A DNA stretch of 64,000 nucleotides from Adiantum capillus-veneris (taxonomy: Eukaryota; Streptophyta; Polypodiopsida; Polypodiales; Pteridaceae). The DNA is taken from positions 1-64,000 of the forward strand of contig JABFUD020000370.1 in assembly GCA_014529385.2 (NCBI GenBank), given 5' to 3'. A model generated the notes under the pieces. That model had not been told where the DNA came from and did no database searches. It saw nothing but the letters and a program-made list of their open reading frames with translations. Shown here one piece after another: positions 11,723-22,711 of this stretch; position 1 is the stretch's first letter; every line of letters starts with the position of its first letter. Both the position numbers and the translations under genes were made by a program.

Positions 11723-12612
11723 AGTGGTTCACATCACATGGCCTAGACATCACAGACTTGCCTCCTTTTCAGTATGATCCCGACTCCCCACACATACGCC
11801 TCTCACACCATGAGAGGAATAGAGTTCTCAGACAGGATCTCTGGCAGCTATACATCAGAGAGACATGGATCACACCCAGAGAGCCTCTTCCTACGAAGAG
11901 GCAGTACTACAGAGACCACTTCCTGACCATCCTAGCAGATGGGTTCATCCAGAGACCGAGGTACATGGATGTCTACATGCCGCACAGAGCACGGGTCACC
12001 ATTGGACAACTCAGAGTATCATCACACCAGCTAGAGATTGAGGAAGGGAGAGCTACACATGTCCCCAGAGCAGAGAGGATATGCAGACTTTGCACAGCAG
12101 ACATTGAGAATGAGGAGCATTTTGTATGCAGATGCAGAGCATATGAGGAGATCAGAGGCAGATACCCGACCTTGTTTGCAGATCAGCCCACCTTACATCA
12201 GATTCTTGAGTCCAGAGACCAGCGACAGTTCGGCCGCTTCCTCATAGAGGCACAGCAGCACAGGGACTCTCTCCTTCAGACATCATCAATCGTGAGAGAC
12301 GAGCGCCAGACACAGCTCACAGACTTCTTCCAGAGGGACACAGTAGTACCACCATCCCAGACTACTCAGAGAGGAGTGACTCTACAGCAGGCTGAGGTCC
12401 GAGCTCACAGGCGTCCATGTCCCCACGGACGTAGGGCACCCCGACTTCACCAGAGAGAGATCCAGGAGATTCAAGAGCGTTACTACAGATCTCTAGAGGA
12501 GAGATGCATCTCGGCTTTTGCAGACCCAGCCGCCATCCTACGCGGATTGTGCACACCTCACCCACCCATGCATCATGTCTTACACCCTGATTACGGGACT
12601 GGATGGAGCTAA
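11690..12612 (+). pseudogene. LINE2 ORF2 C-terminal part (shifted frame)
   Basis: Continues the same protein in a frame offset by one base: [19 protein letters not shown] aligns with the CWYAQMTSWFQSHGLNM region of LINE1 that lies inside one frame there. It contains a CCHC-like zinc cluster (ICRLCTADIENEEHFVCRC) and then a basic tail. QTQLTDFF at 12307-12330 is a full match to the PIP-box consensus. The last residues are DYGTGWS before TAA. Its separation from the main frame is a single indel, so the breakage is recent or could be a sequencing error. Confidence 0.85.
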
Positions 12613-12885
12613 AGATATGATAGCACTTTCTCTCATGATTGTATATACCCCAACATATAGGATTGCATTTTTACCCTGGTCTAGAGCTTTACCCCCCCCT
12701 ACCCTTGTACCACCTCCCTTCTCTCCCAGTCATTACACAGGATAGCTATTTTTTGCTTTGTACCTTTTATCCTTCATAGGATATCCAGAGGACACTTACC
12801 CCCATGTACTTTGATTTGTCTCAGAGGCCGATTTCGGCCTCTTATGGACGTAAAAAAATCTTTCTTTCTTTTCTTTCTTTCTCTC
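12613..12885 (+). other. LINE2 3' UTR and tail
   Basis: Short noncoding end with GTCTCAGAGGCC, an 8-bp stem-loop (12824-12841), GGACGTAA, and a tail of A7 followed by TTTCTTTC-type repeats. LINE1 ends share GTCTCA-AGG-C...GGCCT...GACGT, so this block is probably recognised by the reverse transcriptase. The next LINE begins immediately after the tail. Confidence 0.75.
12824..12841 (+). promoter_or_regulatory. 3'-terminal RNA hairpin of LINE2
   Basis: GAGGCCGA-TT-TCGGCCTC, a perfect 8-bp stem with a 2-base loop at DNA level (in RNA the loop would open further). LINE1 has AGGTCA-xTT-TGGCCT at the same place. In LINEs with stringent template choice, such 3' stem-loops are the RT binding site; applying that here is inference. 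Confidence 0.6.
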
Positions 12886-12892
12886 AAAGAGG

Positions 12893-14124
12893 GCATACGG
12901 GCAGCAGGACAGGTAGGATTCCACTCGACCAGATTTTGACACTCAGAACCATTATTAAGGAGGGTAGACACCATGGCAGGAGGATATATTGTAGCTTTGT
13001 GGATTTTCGCAAAGCCTTTGATACAGTGCCACGAGCCAGACTCATACGTAGATTGAAAGACATGGGGGTGCCCATAGAGCTGATCTGGGGGATCTTAGCT
13101 TTATACAAGACAGTGGTACGACAAGTACGTACTACTCAAGGCATGTCCGACATTGTTCACTCCACCATTGGGGTGAAGCAGGGTTGTCCCCTATCTCGGA
13201 CTCTCTTTGGATTATATGTAGATGAGTTTTCAGATTATGTACATACAGAGGGTGATAGAGGTGCTCAGCTTGCAGGGACATGGATTCCATTGCTATTATA
13301 TGCTGATGATATTGTGCTGAGCTCCAATTCTCCAGAAGGGATGCACCGTCATTTGGATGCACGGCATATATTTGCACGGGACTGTGGATTGTCTGAGAAC
13401 CTTGGTAAGACCAAGGTAATGGTGTTTAACCCCACAACGCAGTGGGTAAGGAGGTCCGCCCCCACTTTTACATATGGTCGAGAGACTATGGAGTATGCAG
13501 ATACATACACTTATCTTGGGGCCGTTTTCAGTGGTCCAGTATTTTCCCTGAGGCTAGCAGCAGATATGCGATTGACCAGAGCCTATGCAGCATTGGGGAG
13601 ACTTGAGAGGATATGTTCTCAGTTTCAGTTCCAGATACCTCGAACAAAGCTTTGGCTCTTTGACACTTTGGTCACTTCGGCCATGCTGTACGGAGTGGAG
13701 ATATGGGGCCCCTCAGTTGATCATCATAATAGAGCTGGCAGTACTGATGGATGGAGATGTATGGAGAAGCCCTTGGTGTCTATTATTTCTCGGATGATTA
13801 GGGCTAAGGCCTCCATACCACATGACATTGTTAGGGCGGAGCTCATTGTTCGTCCATTGGTAGTGGAGACACTCACTCGATCAGTTTCATTTATGCACAC
13901 CACTTGGGCTCTCCCTAGAGACAGATATGCTCAATTAGCACTACAGTCTTCGCGACAGTTGGCATTGCCGGGAGATAGATCATGTTGGTATGCAGAAATG
14001 GCATCTTGGTTTCAGTTACATGGCTTTAGTATGGACTCGCTACCCCCATTTCAGTTCTCTCTAGATGCACCCTCCATCCCCCTCACAAGGGCAGAGATTA
14101 CCAGGCTCATCAGACAAGACTTGA
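12893..14124 (+). pseudogene. LINE3 reverse transcriptase, first segment
   Basis: RT from finger motif onward: [17 protein letters not shown] (motif A intact), [31 protein letters not shown] (motif C intact), then thumb motifs TYTYLGAVFSG and [18 protein letters not shown], ending in EITRLIRQDLM at the LTR insertion point. The frame is open for about 1.2 kb with no internal stop. The N-terminal half including endonuclease is absent by 5' truncation. Confidence 0.88.
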
Positions 14125-15380
14125 TGTTAGGGGCAACGGAAGTGAATGTTGAACTTTGCTCAAGATGAGTGCTCCGAACTGTGCTCAAGGTTCCTTTTAC
14201 TTACGGAAGGGAGAGCCTTCCGTTCGTTTAGTGAGAGAGTGCAATGGACACAAACAAAGTGGATAAACAATGCAAATGAAGGTGCTGAGACTGAGAGACA
14301 GAGAGAGAAGAGAATACGACACTGGGAAGTTGTCAAACCCTCCTCCAAGGGCCCCACTCTCTACATCGAGAGCGGTCTACTTATGATTGCACAAATCTCT
14401 ACAATGCTTTGGACTTGCCGATGATGTCGACGACGATGAGGACGACGACGAGACGGGCTGAAATCTGAAAATGCTAAGGGCTGAAATCTGAAAATCTTTA
14501 TCTACTGAATTCTGACTCTATGTCGGTGACGATGTCGATGACGACGATGCAATGACGACGCGCTGAAAACGCAGATGCTGAAATCTGCGTTTCCGGGCTG
14601 AAACTATAAAGTTCGCGGAATCTGACCGTGCGGCGAGGATCTGCTACGGAAAGGTGAGATCTGCGAGGTTCGGGACTTCTACTGCGGGATCTGACTGCTG
14701 AAAACTGTAAAAGGCTGGTGCTACTGTGGATTCCGTCGCGAAGGAACTGCAAAACGCTAGGTCGCCTGCTGCTCCAAAAACGCTAGGCTGAATTCTGCTA
14801 ATGCTAGGGCTGATCTACTGTTGTGGGGGAATCTACTAACGGCTGATCTGCTGTCATGAAGTGGTTCTGCTGTGTCTGCTAATGCCAAAGCTGCTCTACA
14901 ATGCAAAAAACGCCAAGGCTGATCTGGTCCAAAAACGCTAGCTTTCTGTTGTGATGCAAAAACGCTAGGCCATGCTGGGGGTTTCTACTGAGAAGGTGCC
15001 TGTTGAGCAAGGTGCTCCTGCTGCCTCTTCCGCTAGAAAGTGCTAGCAGTAGGTTTCTATATATACAAACTTAGCAAAATTGCCTTGCCTAGTTTCCAAT
15101 AAAAGTCACTTAATAAATAAGTGAAAAATGTCAAAATTAGGGAAAATAGGTCTAATGCACTAGAAAATTCCCTTGATGGATTCTGGTGGTAATGTTGATG
15201 ATCATGTTGTGTGCAACCAGAGGATATGCATCTACTCTAAGTGTCTGGATACGCACGGTCTGCGAACAGACTCACAAAAGTGCCAGATCACTTCATATTC
15301 TAGACAAACTTGACTGAACTGAACCCTGGTCATGCTGTAGCTTGTCCACGGACACATAGGGTTGGATGTGTCACGTGACA
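14125..15380 (-). repeat. solo LTR, family C (1256 bp)
   Basis: Read on the minus strand it starts TGTCACGTGACA and ends CCCCTAACA, homologous to both LTRs of the C element. It is flanked by a perfect 5-bp target duplication CTTGA (14120-14124 and 15381-15385), and the LINE3 coding sequence resumes right after the second copy. No internal domain remains, so it arose by recombination between two LTRs. Like the other C LTRs it is rich in AACGCTAGG/GCGTTTTTG-type short motifs. Confidence 0.95.
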
Positions 15381-15385
15381 CTTGA

Positions 15386-15880
15386 TTCAGTTGGATACGA
15401 AGAGGACATGGATACAACCTACACATGAGCTAGGTACGAAGATGTCTTTCTATAGAGAGCATCTTCTCCAACTCACAAAGGATGGTTTTGTGATCAGATC
15501 AGGATACATGGATACTCATCTATCCCGCGGGATACGATGTGCTATTGATCAGATACGCACATCCTCACATCAGCTAGAGATCGAGACAGACAGATTTAGA
15601 GGAGTACCCGCTGAGTCCAGGATTTGTCCCCTGTGCCAAATAGAGCCAAGACAGAGCTACATTACATATGTCACTGCCCAATATACTATGAGATATGAGG
15701 CTGCTTTCACTGTCTATTCAGAGAGGGTTTTGGGCCACTTTCTAGAGTCATGAGATACCAAGTTCAGAGATGCCTCGGATTATACTTACTGGAGATTCGC
15801 AAACATAGAGAGGACCACTTGAAGAGGGGCACAATGAGAGAGATCCAGCGACAGCGGATGATTACAAATTTCTGACAGTC
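15386..15880 (+). pseudogene. LINE3 C-terminal segment
   Basis: Resumes as TWIQPTHELGTKMSFYREHL, with SSHQLEIETDRFRG and a zinc cluster starting ICPLC. The second half of the cluster is frameshifted (the expected HY-C-C pattern is in another frame). QRMITNF at 15852-15872 is the counterpart of the PIP-box-like motif in LINE1 and LINE2, cut by a TGA where the final Phe would be. Confidence 0.75.
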
Positions 15881-16314
15881 ATAGACAGAGGAGTTCGAGC
15901 ATCCCCCACAGCATAACAACACCAGAGGCATACTGCTTGATCGGGCGATAGAGTTGGGGGGGTCCTGTCACCCACGGATGAGAGGGCCCTTTCGATATCG
16001 ACGCAGATTGAAACAAAGGATCCATACCATACTGGCACGACATAGGAGCCGTCTCGGATACTGACGTATATGTACATGATGCCTCGACTGCGAGAGAGCT
16101 CCATTGTATCAGCTCACCCTTTGTATTCTCTTTGTATCAGCTTTCACCCCACCTCATAATATCTCATACTCAACTTTGGATAAAGCTTCCCCTTACCTTT
16201 CATCTTTCTAAGGCATGCCTTTTCAAACTTAAGAAGCACCCATGTCACCTTCCTTCAACCACAGGTTGCCTCCATGGTTGCTTGCTACTTTCTTGTGTCG
16301 TTCTTGACACTTTT
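15881..16314 (+). other. LINE3 3' region
   Basis: Noncoding sequence after the broken ORF. I see no clear copy of the GTCTCA/stem-loop/GACGT end found in LINE1 and LINE2, so the true 3' end may be lost or lie anywhere up to the gypsy LTR. No gene recognised. Confidence 0.5.
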
Positions 16315-16995
16315 TGAAACCAGCCCGTAGGGCGGTAGATTTTAGCTTTGACCCGATCTTTACTCTGTTTATCTTTACAACACAAAGGAACTTCGTAAAG
16401 AAACCTATGGTAGGAATTCAACACTTCAAGACATTTCACGACTTGGGAGCTAGAGCGCTCTGAAGTAGATAGCCACACCCTGTTGGCGCCAAAAGGGAAA
16501 TCTCTCTAAATTGTCATGTACAAGCACCCGAGGCTTTCCCGAGGCTCCCATGGCATTACCTTTGCAATTTAGGTGTGAAACCCTAAAACTACAAAGAAAA
16601 ACACAACAGGCTGTAATTCCCTGTTTCGCATCATTTTGATGCCGAGCAAACACATCTACCCGTGTCTCATGTGCTCCCGCACGCAATAGGACATTTCCTC
16701 TATAAATCGGACGAGTTTTCAGGAGAGAAAACTCTCCGTTTTCGCATTCCTTTGCGATGAAATTCTGCATATCTGAAGGGGATTAGCAATTAGCTAATCC
16801 GGTTTCTGTACAGAAGGCTCTTGCCTTGGCAAACGCACATAAAACCCCCAGAACTGTACATGGTCGTCTGAGAAGCCCAACTAGAGGGGCATTCCCATAT
16901 GTGGAAGGGGGGAGAGAAATACGCGAGAGCAAATCATCACACTGCATGAGACAAGGGAAAAGGCAAGCTTTCCATTACAGTTGTGATCACCTACA
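16315..16995 (-). repeat. family-B LTR fragment
   Basis: The left end TGAAACCAGCCCGTAGGGCG matches the LTR end of B1 at 19984. The fragment also shares the GCAATTAGCTA and GAGGGGCATT blocks and the CAAGCTTTCCATTA block with the B LTRs near 20.6 kb and (reverse) 38.3-38.5 kb. It is cut on the right by a family-A fragment, so only the 3' part of the LTR is present. It contains short spurious ORFs only. Confidence 0.75.
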
Positions 16996-17556
16996 CCCAC
17001 TACATTCTTTCAAGAGGCGGGTATGTCACAAGTTTGTGTTGTGGCATGTCCAACTTAAAAGACTGGCCGAGAGGACCAGAGGTTAGAGCTTGAAAACTCT
17101 AATCCTTTCGTTCGATGAAGCATGGCCGAGGGACCTAACCTCAGCAAAACCAGAACACATTATTTGCTGTAGGGGATGATGTGGCAGCTCAGCCCATGCT
17201 GACGTGGTAGCCATGATGGATAGGCAATTTTAGGCGCCACATTTTATACCTCATGCTTTTGGAGGTTCTTGCTTTGAGGACTTCTTATAACAATATATAA
17301 GAGTCCTTTGGGGCACTCTCTTGCAATGCATCTAGACATAGAGTCTCAGAGAGTTGGACCCTCAGGAGTTGTACCTTTGTGATCGGCAGTCAATAAAGAA
17401 ATACCGAAAGGGGCCAGTCTTTGGGTCCAATGCATCTAGGAGCAGAACTCCGCCATTTCGTATTCTCTCTCTCTATTCAAGTTCAATTTAGTTATTTGCA
17501 GTTTATGTTCGTCTGTAGCTATTGATTTCTCCCTTGGAGTGTCCAAGCCTGTAACA
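16996..17556 (+). repeat. family-A 3' LTR with its polypurine tract
   Basis: TTCAAGAGGCGGGTA is followed by TGTCACAAG (LTR start at 17024), and the LTR ends GTGTCCAAGCCTGTAACA at 17556. The interior has the AATAAAGAAATACCGAAAGG and TTGGAGTGTCCAAG blocks of the A1 LTR. Only about 25 bases of internal sequence remain to the left, so most of this element was deleted. Confidence 0.85.
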
Positions 17557-18285
17557 AGGATCATAAATGATTAGTAGAGGAATTGTCCTTTGAAGAGAGT
17601 ATGCTCAATCGACGTGACTCGAGCACCTACCTTTATTACACCAAAGGAGATTGTAATACTTTTAGCTACGGCTACAGATAAATGAAATTACTTTTTGTGC
17701 AGACATAATAGATTTATGAATTTATTGGTACCAATTAATAATTTAATCAACGTGTAAATTTTCACGTGCAATGTGCCATTTGGAAATTTATCCGTGTCTG
17801 GATAGTATGATAAGTAAAACAATAGTCGGACACAATTCAGAACAAGCACATGAATAAGATGGTGTCCCCAGTCCGCTCAGAAAAGTTAAAATTTAATATT
17901 TTTGGGGTGCCGCCCAAGAAAGTGGCTCGCCGGACACAGTGGAAATACGTCCCGATGGAAGTCGGCAGACTGAGTGGGAATTGACACGAAAAATCCACCG
18001 AGAAATAATGCTCCAGATGTGTTAGAGACTGGCGTTTTAACACTCATTTTTAGGTGTAAGGTTTAAAACCTTTAAAACTGGGTGGCCGAGCCAATCAGAA
18101 CGCGGGTAGCTTTAATTAATAAACATTCAAAGAACTCAGCAACCAGCATGAGAAATAGGAAGGGGGCATCGTGGGCAGTTTGCGTGTCCTTTTTCTCTCC
18201 ACGTGCAGCGCCAATCTAGTGCAAAAATCACCCAGCAACAATAAAAGGAGGTAGCGTGCTACCATCTGGGACCTCTCTGCAACAG

Positions 18286-18317
<32 letters not shown>

Positions 18318-18904
18318 GCTTTCTCCCTTCCTCTCAACGATTCCATGTTCTGGCATCCGTGAAGCCCATGCAAGGCTTTGCAACATGCGGCATAGGTGGA
18401 TGGTAGCCATAAGAGCTTGTGTGCGTCCCTATGGGGAGGAGCCGCACTCAGACAAGCGTAGTATCGGCTGTCCACGCACATTTCAGCTCTCCAACGAATT
18501 TCAAAAGCAGTTTTCAGCCAAGGAGTACTCGTTTGGTCATCCCCTACGTGAGCAGATAACAGAAGAGATCTCTCCGGCCAAGAAGATTCCATAGCGAATA
18601 AGAAATAGCCGTTCTCAGCTATAGATATGAAAAATTTCAGCCAAATAGGCTCATGAATACATGCATCTTTATGCATCAGAATAATCTCTCGGAACAGAGA
18701 ACAACATAACTTTTCCATTTTATATGCTTGTAACAATTCAAACTAATAGAAAATCTCCTCATAGGGGGTGGACCAGCCCATCTTCTAGTCTCTAGTGTTG
18801 TATTCTCTTTCAACGTTATTTTCCAAGTTCTGCTCCGTGTGGATACGTGAATTTAATTAACTAATCACAAAAGTATTTAAGTTCACGCTTCCGTTTCCGT
18901 GATA
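17557..18904 (+). repeat. probable LTR of gypsy element E1
   Basis: No gene. The right end (TTCCGTTTCCGTGATA then TGGTATC) resembles the LTR/primer-site junction of E3 (TTTGTGACAG TGGTATCAGAGC). It contains a copy of the GGACCAGCCCATCTTCT hairpin block at 18768-18793. The left limit is uncertain. A stretch at 17650-17730 is shared in reverse orientation with 48073-48177, so part of this interval belongs to another repeat. Confidence 0.55.
18289..18317 (+). repeat. (CA) microsatellite
   Basis: About 14 units of AC inside the probable E1 LTR. It generates artificial VCVC/THTH reading frames on both strands, which are not genes. Confidence 0.95.
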
Positions 18905-19983
18905 GTGGTATCCAACCAAGGTCCTCTCTTTTACTTTCCCACCCTTGGCAGCAAAAAAAAATACCCGTCATGGCAAGACAAGCAGAAGAGCTCGAGTAGC
19001 TTGGGCAACCGATGGCAGAACTACAAGTCACTGTCGCTCAGCCAGAAGTGTCACAAGTGCTTAAGACCCTTGAAAAGGGAAAGCAAAGATGGTGGAGAAG
19101 CCACCTCAAAATCCCCTAAAGCCGATCAAAGAAATACGTCAGACTAGGGCTCCAACACAATCCCAGGGGGATCCTGCAGTGGGAACCTCCCGACAGCACA
19201 AACAAGATTCAATCCCTTCGCTAAATTACTCGAATTACTCGTCAAATAATTCTTTTATGAAGAACCTGGAAAATATCATTTCTGATGAGGATCTCCAACT
19301 TCATCCAAACGAGGCTGTAGATCAACCACTGGATGCAGGAAAGCAAGACGAGGATCAAAGAAAGAATCGACACAAAATCCTGGTGCCCAAAGATTCAAAA
19401 GCTATCTCCAAGAAACAGTCCTGACACCACAAGAAGAAGAAGACATTCAAAGATGGAGATATGGACGTCAAATTTGAATGCTACAACGGAAGGAGGGTGG
19501 TCAACAAGGCTCTAGCTTTCATCCGTCAGTTCAAAGTGGCCTTCGCAGAAGGCCACTTCTCAGAACGCTCGAAGCTACGCAAAGCAGAAGGCTCTCTCCA
19601 CTGAGACAAATACCCCCACACGAAAGCAGCCTTGAGATCAACCCAAAGGCCCAAAAGAAGCCAAAGGGGGCTAAGAAGAGTAAATTCCTCACTCCCTCTC
19701 AATTGAAGGCCTACAGGAAAGAGGACAAATGTTTCTATTGTGGCGAGAAAGGCCACAGGAAACCAGATTGCACACAGCTTAAGAAACGCCCTCAAACATC
19801 AAATTCAGTCCCTGACGCACAAGCTAACACCAAGAAGGAGAAAGGAAAAAGGCAGATACAAAAGGGGTAGGGCAATCTAAATGGGCGGAGAGTCCCGATC
19901 CAGTTTGATCTAGACTCGACACATCACTTCATCTCGTTGGACACCTCAGAATCTCTCGGTCTCACTCGAGGGGTTGGAAACTC
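18905..19983 (+). pseudogene. gypsy E1 gag and start of protease
   Basis: Frameshifted gag: an N-terminal coiled region (AELQVTVAQPEVSQVLKTLEKG), a middle part (NNSFMKNLENIISDEDL), a capsid-like piece (ALAFIRQFKVAFAEGHFSER) and a CCHC knuckle CFYCGEKGHRKPDC at 19730-19771. The protease begins with FDLDSTHHFISLD, in which the usual D-[ST]-G reads D-S-T. The sequence is then cut by the B1 LTR at 19984. It is nearly the same protein as E2 gag on the other strand at 39.5-40.2 kb. Confidence 0.85.
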
Positions 19984-21575
19984 TGAAACCGGCCCGTAGG
20001 GCGGTAGACATAGGCTTTCACCCAAAACTTTACTTTAAGCTTTAACACACAGAGCTAGCAGAAGGAACCTGTAACGGGTATTAACACTTCAAAGCACACA
20101 CGGCTCGGAAGCTAGAATGCTCCGAGCAGATGCCGACCACCTGTAGACCCCAAAAACTGGTGCCCCTTTCGTTATTTCTTTATTCCTTTAGAGGGTAAAG
20201 TTACAAAACTAGAGTCCTGGGAATCTTCACCTGTATCCAACTAGATCAACATGTTCTGGTAAAATTTCGGCAACATATTAACCCCAAAACTTTCCCTGAA
20301 CAAATCCCCCTGCTTGAACTCACTTCCAAGGACACAAACCCTCTGTTTTCAACCCAAAAACAGAAATTACAGCTCGCTGTATTTACTGGTTTTTACCCTG
20401 TTTTCAACCATAAAGAGTCCCGGAATTGTCCTCTAACAGTGGAGCACTGTTTCCAATGCTTTTGGCATCCATACGGCTGCAAAACAGTCCAAAAACAGCA
20501 CATAACCAGCGTTGGAAATGCACCTGTAAGGTGAGGTTACCACCCTCACCGATGCATGCTTTCGGAGTAGCAATTAGCTACGCCTGTTCCTGCTCAAAGA
20601 GGTTCTTGCCTCGGCACAGAAGCATAATACCACACAACTGTACAGAGGTCAAATGAAGAGCCCTCTTGTGGGGCATTACATTACTGCACGTAGGGGAGAG
20701 AGAGAGAAAGTTGACTCTCATCTCTTATTTTACATACAATATCTTCCGGCACTCGCAAGGGTTCTTCTTCTTCAACAAGGTCCACAACCATTGTGGAAAA
20801 TGATCCAAAATTTCCTAAGTGTGGAGATAGAAACACAACCACCCAACCAAGGACATCCAAAACCATGATCATGGCATACTTGGTATCGTTGCAAGAGACT
20901 GTAAACAAAGGCGAAGACTTACGGGCACTTGCAATGGAGAATGCCATACTTGTGGTTAAGAATGGGAATCTCAAGAGGACACTTGAGATGCAAACAACAC
21001 GTTTGATGCAACTTGAAGAGAAAGTCAAGGAATGTAAACGCTCTCTTGTGGACTTAGTGTGCAGGACATCATTTCTTGCACTACATTGTACATGAGAGGG
21101 AAAGCTTGCACACAATAGCTTGGGTACCTGCAACAATCCACCATGCAGCTAGAAAATGCAGCCCACGTTTTATTTTAACGCTTCTCTCTCTCTTAAGTAG
21201 TAAAATGCCCAAAAAGTGCCAAGTGGCACGCATGCATTAATTCCCCACTTTGGACCTTCTGGTCTAAATATATCTCAACCGGTTGCTCAGTTGACTCAGC
21301 GGCAAAGTAATGAAATGTTCCTCTTGTCATTCTGGAGCTAATGACGTGAACAGATTTCATGGCCCAAAATAGCAGTTCCCTAAATTTTAACAGATGCTTC
21401 CATTGGACTCTCATTGGTCATCTGACCATCTTTCAGACTTGGGACCACGTCCAAAAATGCAATATAGCCCAGTTCTCGGGTGATTTTCTCTGGATGACCC
21501 CACCTTGGCACTATGCCTCCGTTGAGTTAGTTTCCTAGTATCCACCAACTTATTAAGTGCGGCGAGGGACCCTCA
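19984..21575 (-). repeat. 3' LTR of B1 (about 1.59 kb)
   Basis: On the minus strand it starts near TGAGGGTCCCTCGCCGCAC after TTCAAGGG and ends GGGCCGGTTTCA. The B3 LTR (37786-39135) has the same blocks in the other orientation, including AATAAAGAAAT.ACGAAAGGGGC and GCCGTAGGG-type ends. It is about 250-350 bp longer than its relatives because of an extra segment at about 20712-21060. Confidence 0.8.
20793..21095 (+). other. unidentified 100-codon frame in an extra segment of the B1 LTR
   Basis: Opens with MENDPKFPKCGDRNTTTQ and ends with SLVDLVCRTSFLALHCT. The frame also stays open upstream (STIVENDP). The middle is Leu/Glu/Lys-rich with heptad-like spacing (LRALAMENAILVVKNG, LEMQTTRLMQLEEKVKE), suggesting a coiled coil. 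I do not recognise it. It lies in about 350 bases that are absent from the two other B LTRs, in the orientation opposite to B1, so it could be a captured host or element fragment. Whether it is expressed is unknown. Confidence 0.35.
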
Positions 21576-21883
21576 CCCTTGAAATACTGCAAGCAACCTT
21601 GCTTGCATGCCAATAATACATGCTGACATCTCCTAATATCATATATATTCTATGACAGGAATCAAAGATATACATGCTTCCGGAAATGTAGCGTTGGACG
21701 ATTAGACAATCCCACCAACCTGGCTACCATACATATCAAGCATAGAACTCTTCTGGTGTACTCTCAAGTACAAACTTCTCTGGCCAAATTATGTATGGAA
21801 AGAGTAGATACAATTGCTTAACTACTCCTCTAAGCATCATTAACCATGCTCTCACCTTGCTCCATAGAGCTACATCAAGTCAC
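21576..21883 (-). other. B1 region between chromodomain and LTR
   Basis: Noncoding. The counterpart in B3 (37495-37785) is clearly homologous, including TGTCCGACGCTACATTTCCGG and the GCAAGC-AGGTTGCTTGCAG stretch before the polypurine tract. No gene. Confidence 0.7.
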
Positions 21884-22711
21884 TGTGGGTTCCATGTGAA
21901 AGGCTTCAAGATATATTTGCATTAGCTGAGGTGAATCAACCAATTCAGACTTTTCCATCCATTTAGCATCCATAGATGGATAGTTCTTGAACTTCACCAA
22001 ATAGCATCTTGCAACCTTTCTTCTAACCTTTCTTTCCTTGTGCCAATATCTGTTCTTCCACTTCGGGCTATTCCTCATCAAGCATATTCTCTGGCACATC
22101 ACCAACAACAGGCCTTAGAAGGCTGACATGAAAAGCATTATGTAATTTCTAGTCTTCCGGTAGCTTTAACCTATAGGCTACATTGCTAATCTTTTTTGAA
22201 ATCTGAAAAGAACCATAGTATCGCATACTGAGCTTTGGAGACAAATGTTCCTTGCCTTTTTTTTTCCTTAACCTGGCCTTCTCAAAGAGCAAGAGTACTT
22301 AATCACCAAGTGAAAATACAAGTTCACGACAGTGACGATCGGCAGCTTTCTTTTGCTTAGCCCGAGTCTTCTCAAGAGCAATCTTTATCTTCCTGTATGT
22401 TTCATCCATATCTTGAACATATTTTTTGAAAAATGTGTGGGACTTTCTTTGCTCCTTCTACTATCTCGATTGGCGCCTCACCTGTTGATGCATTCAGTAT
22501 GTTATCGTAAGCATATTCAACCAATGGGAGATGGTGTTTGTAAGTTGCCTTGTGCTCAGACACATAACATTTGAGCAGATCTAGGACAATAGAATTTGCC
22601 TCTTCTGACTGTCCATCAGTTTGTGGATGAATCGAAGATGAGAACTTAAGCGTAGTGCCCATGTTCTCAAACAATGCCTTCCAAAAAAGACTCGTGATAC
22701 GTGGATCCATG
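21884..22711 (-). pseudogene. B1 integrase C-terminal half and chromodomain
   Basis: The minus strand reads MDPRITSLFWKALFENMG, then SSIHPQTDGQSEEANSIVLD (integrase core with the Glu region), LPLVEYAYDN, a basic linker with the GPY/F-like region, and a chromodomain (RCYLVKFKNYPSMDAKWMEK...). Several frameshifts separate the pieces. The first codons here continue the integrase segment that resumes at about 28130 on the far side of element C. Confidence 0.88.

Larger units (their letters stand above)
12886..16314 (+). mobile_element. LINE3: 5'-truncated LINE split by a solo LTR
   Basis: Begins inside the RT domain (REGIRAAGQVGF aligns with REGIRAPGQAGF of LINE1) right after the pyrimidine tail of LINE2. 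It is interrupted at 14125-15380 by a family-C solo LTR and resumes with the C-terminal region. Its right side ends at a gypsy LTR fragment. Because the solo LTR has a clean target duplication, LINE3 is older than that insertion. Confidence 0.88.

Noticed and set aside
18256-18736. Reading frames with THTH/VCVC runs on both strands
   Set aside because: Produced by the CA microsatellite inside an LTR.
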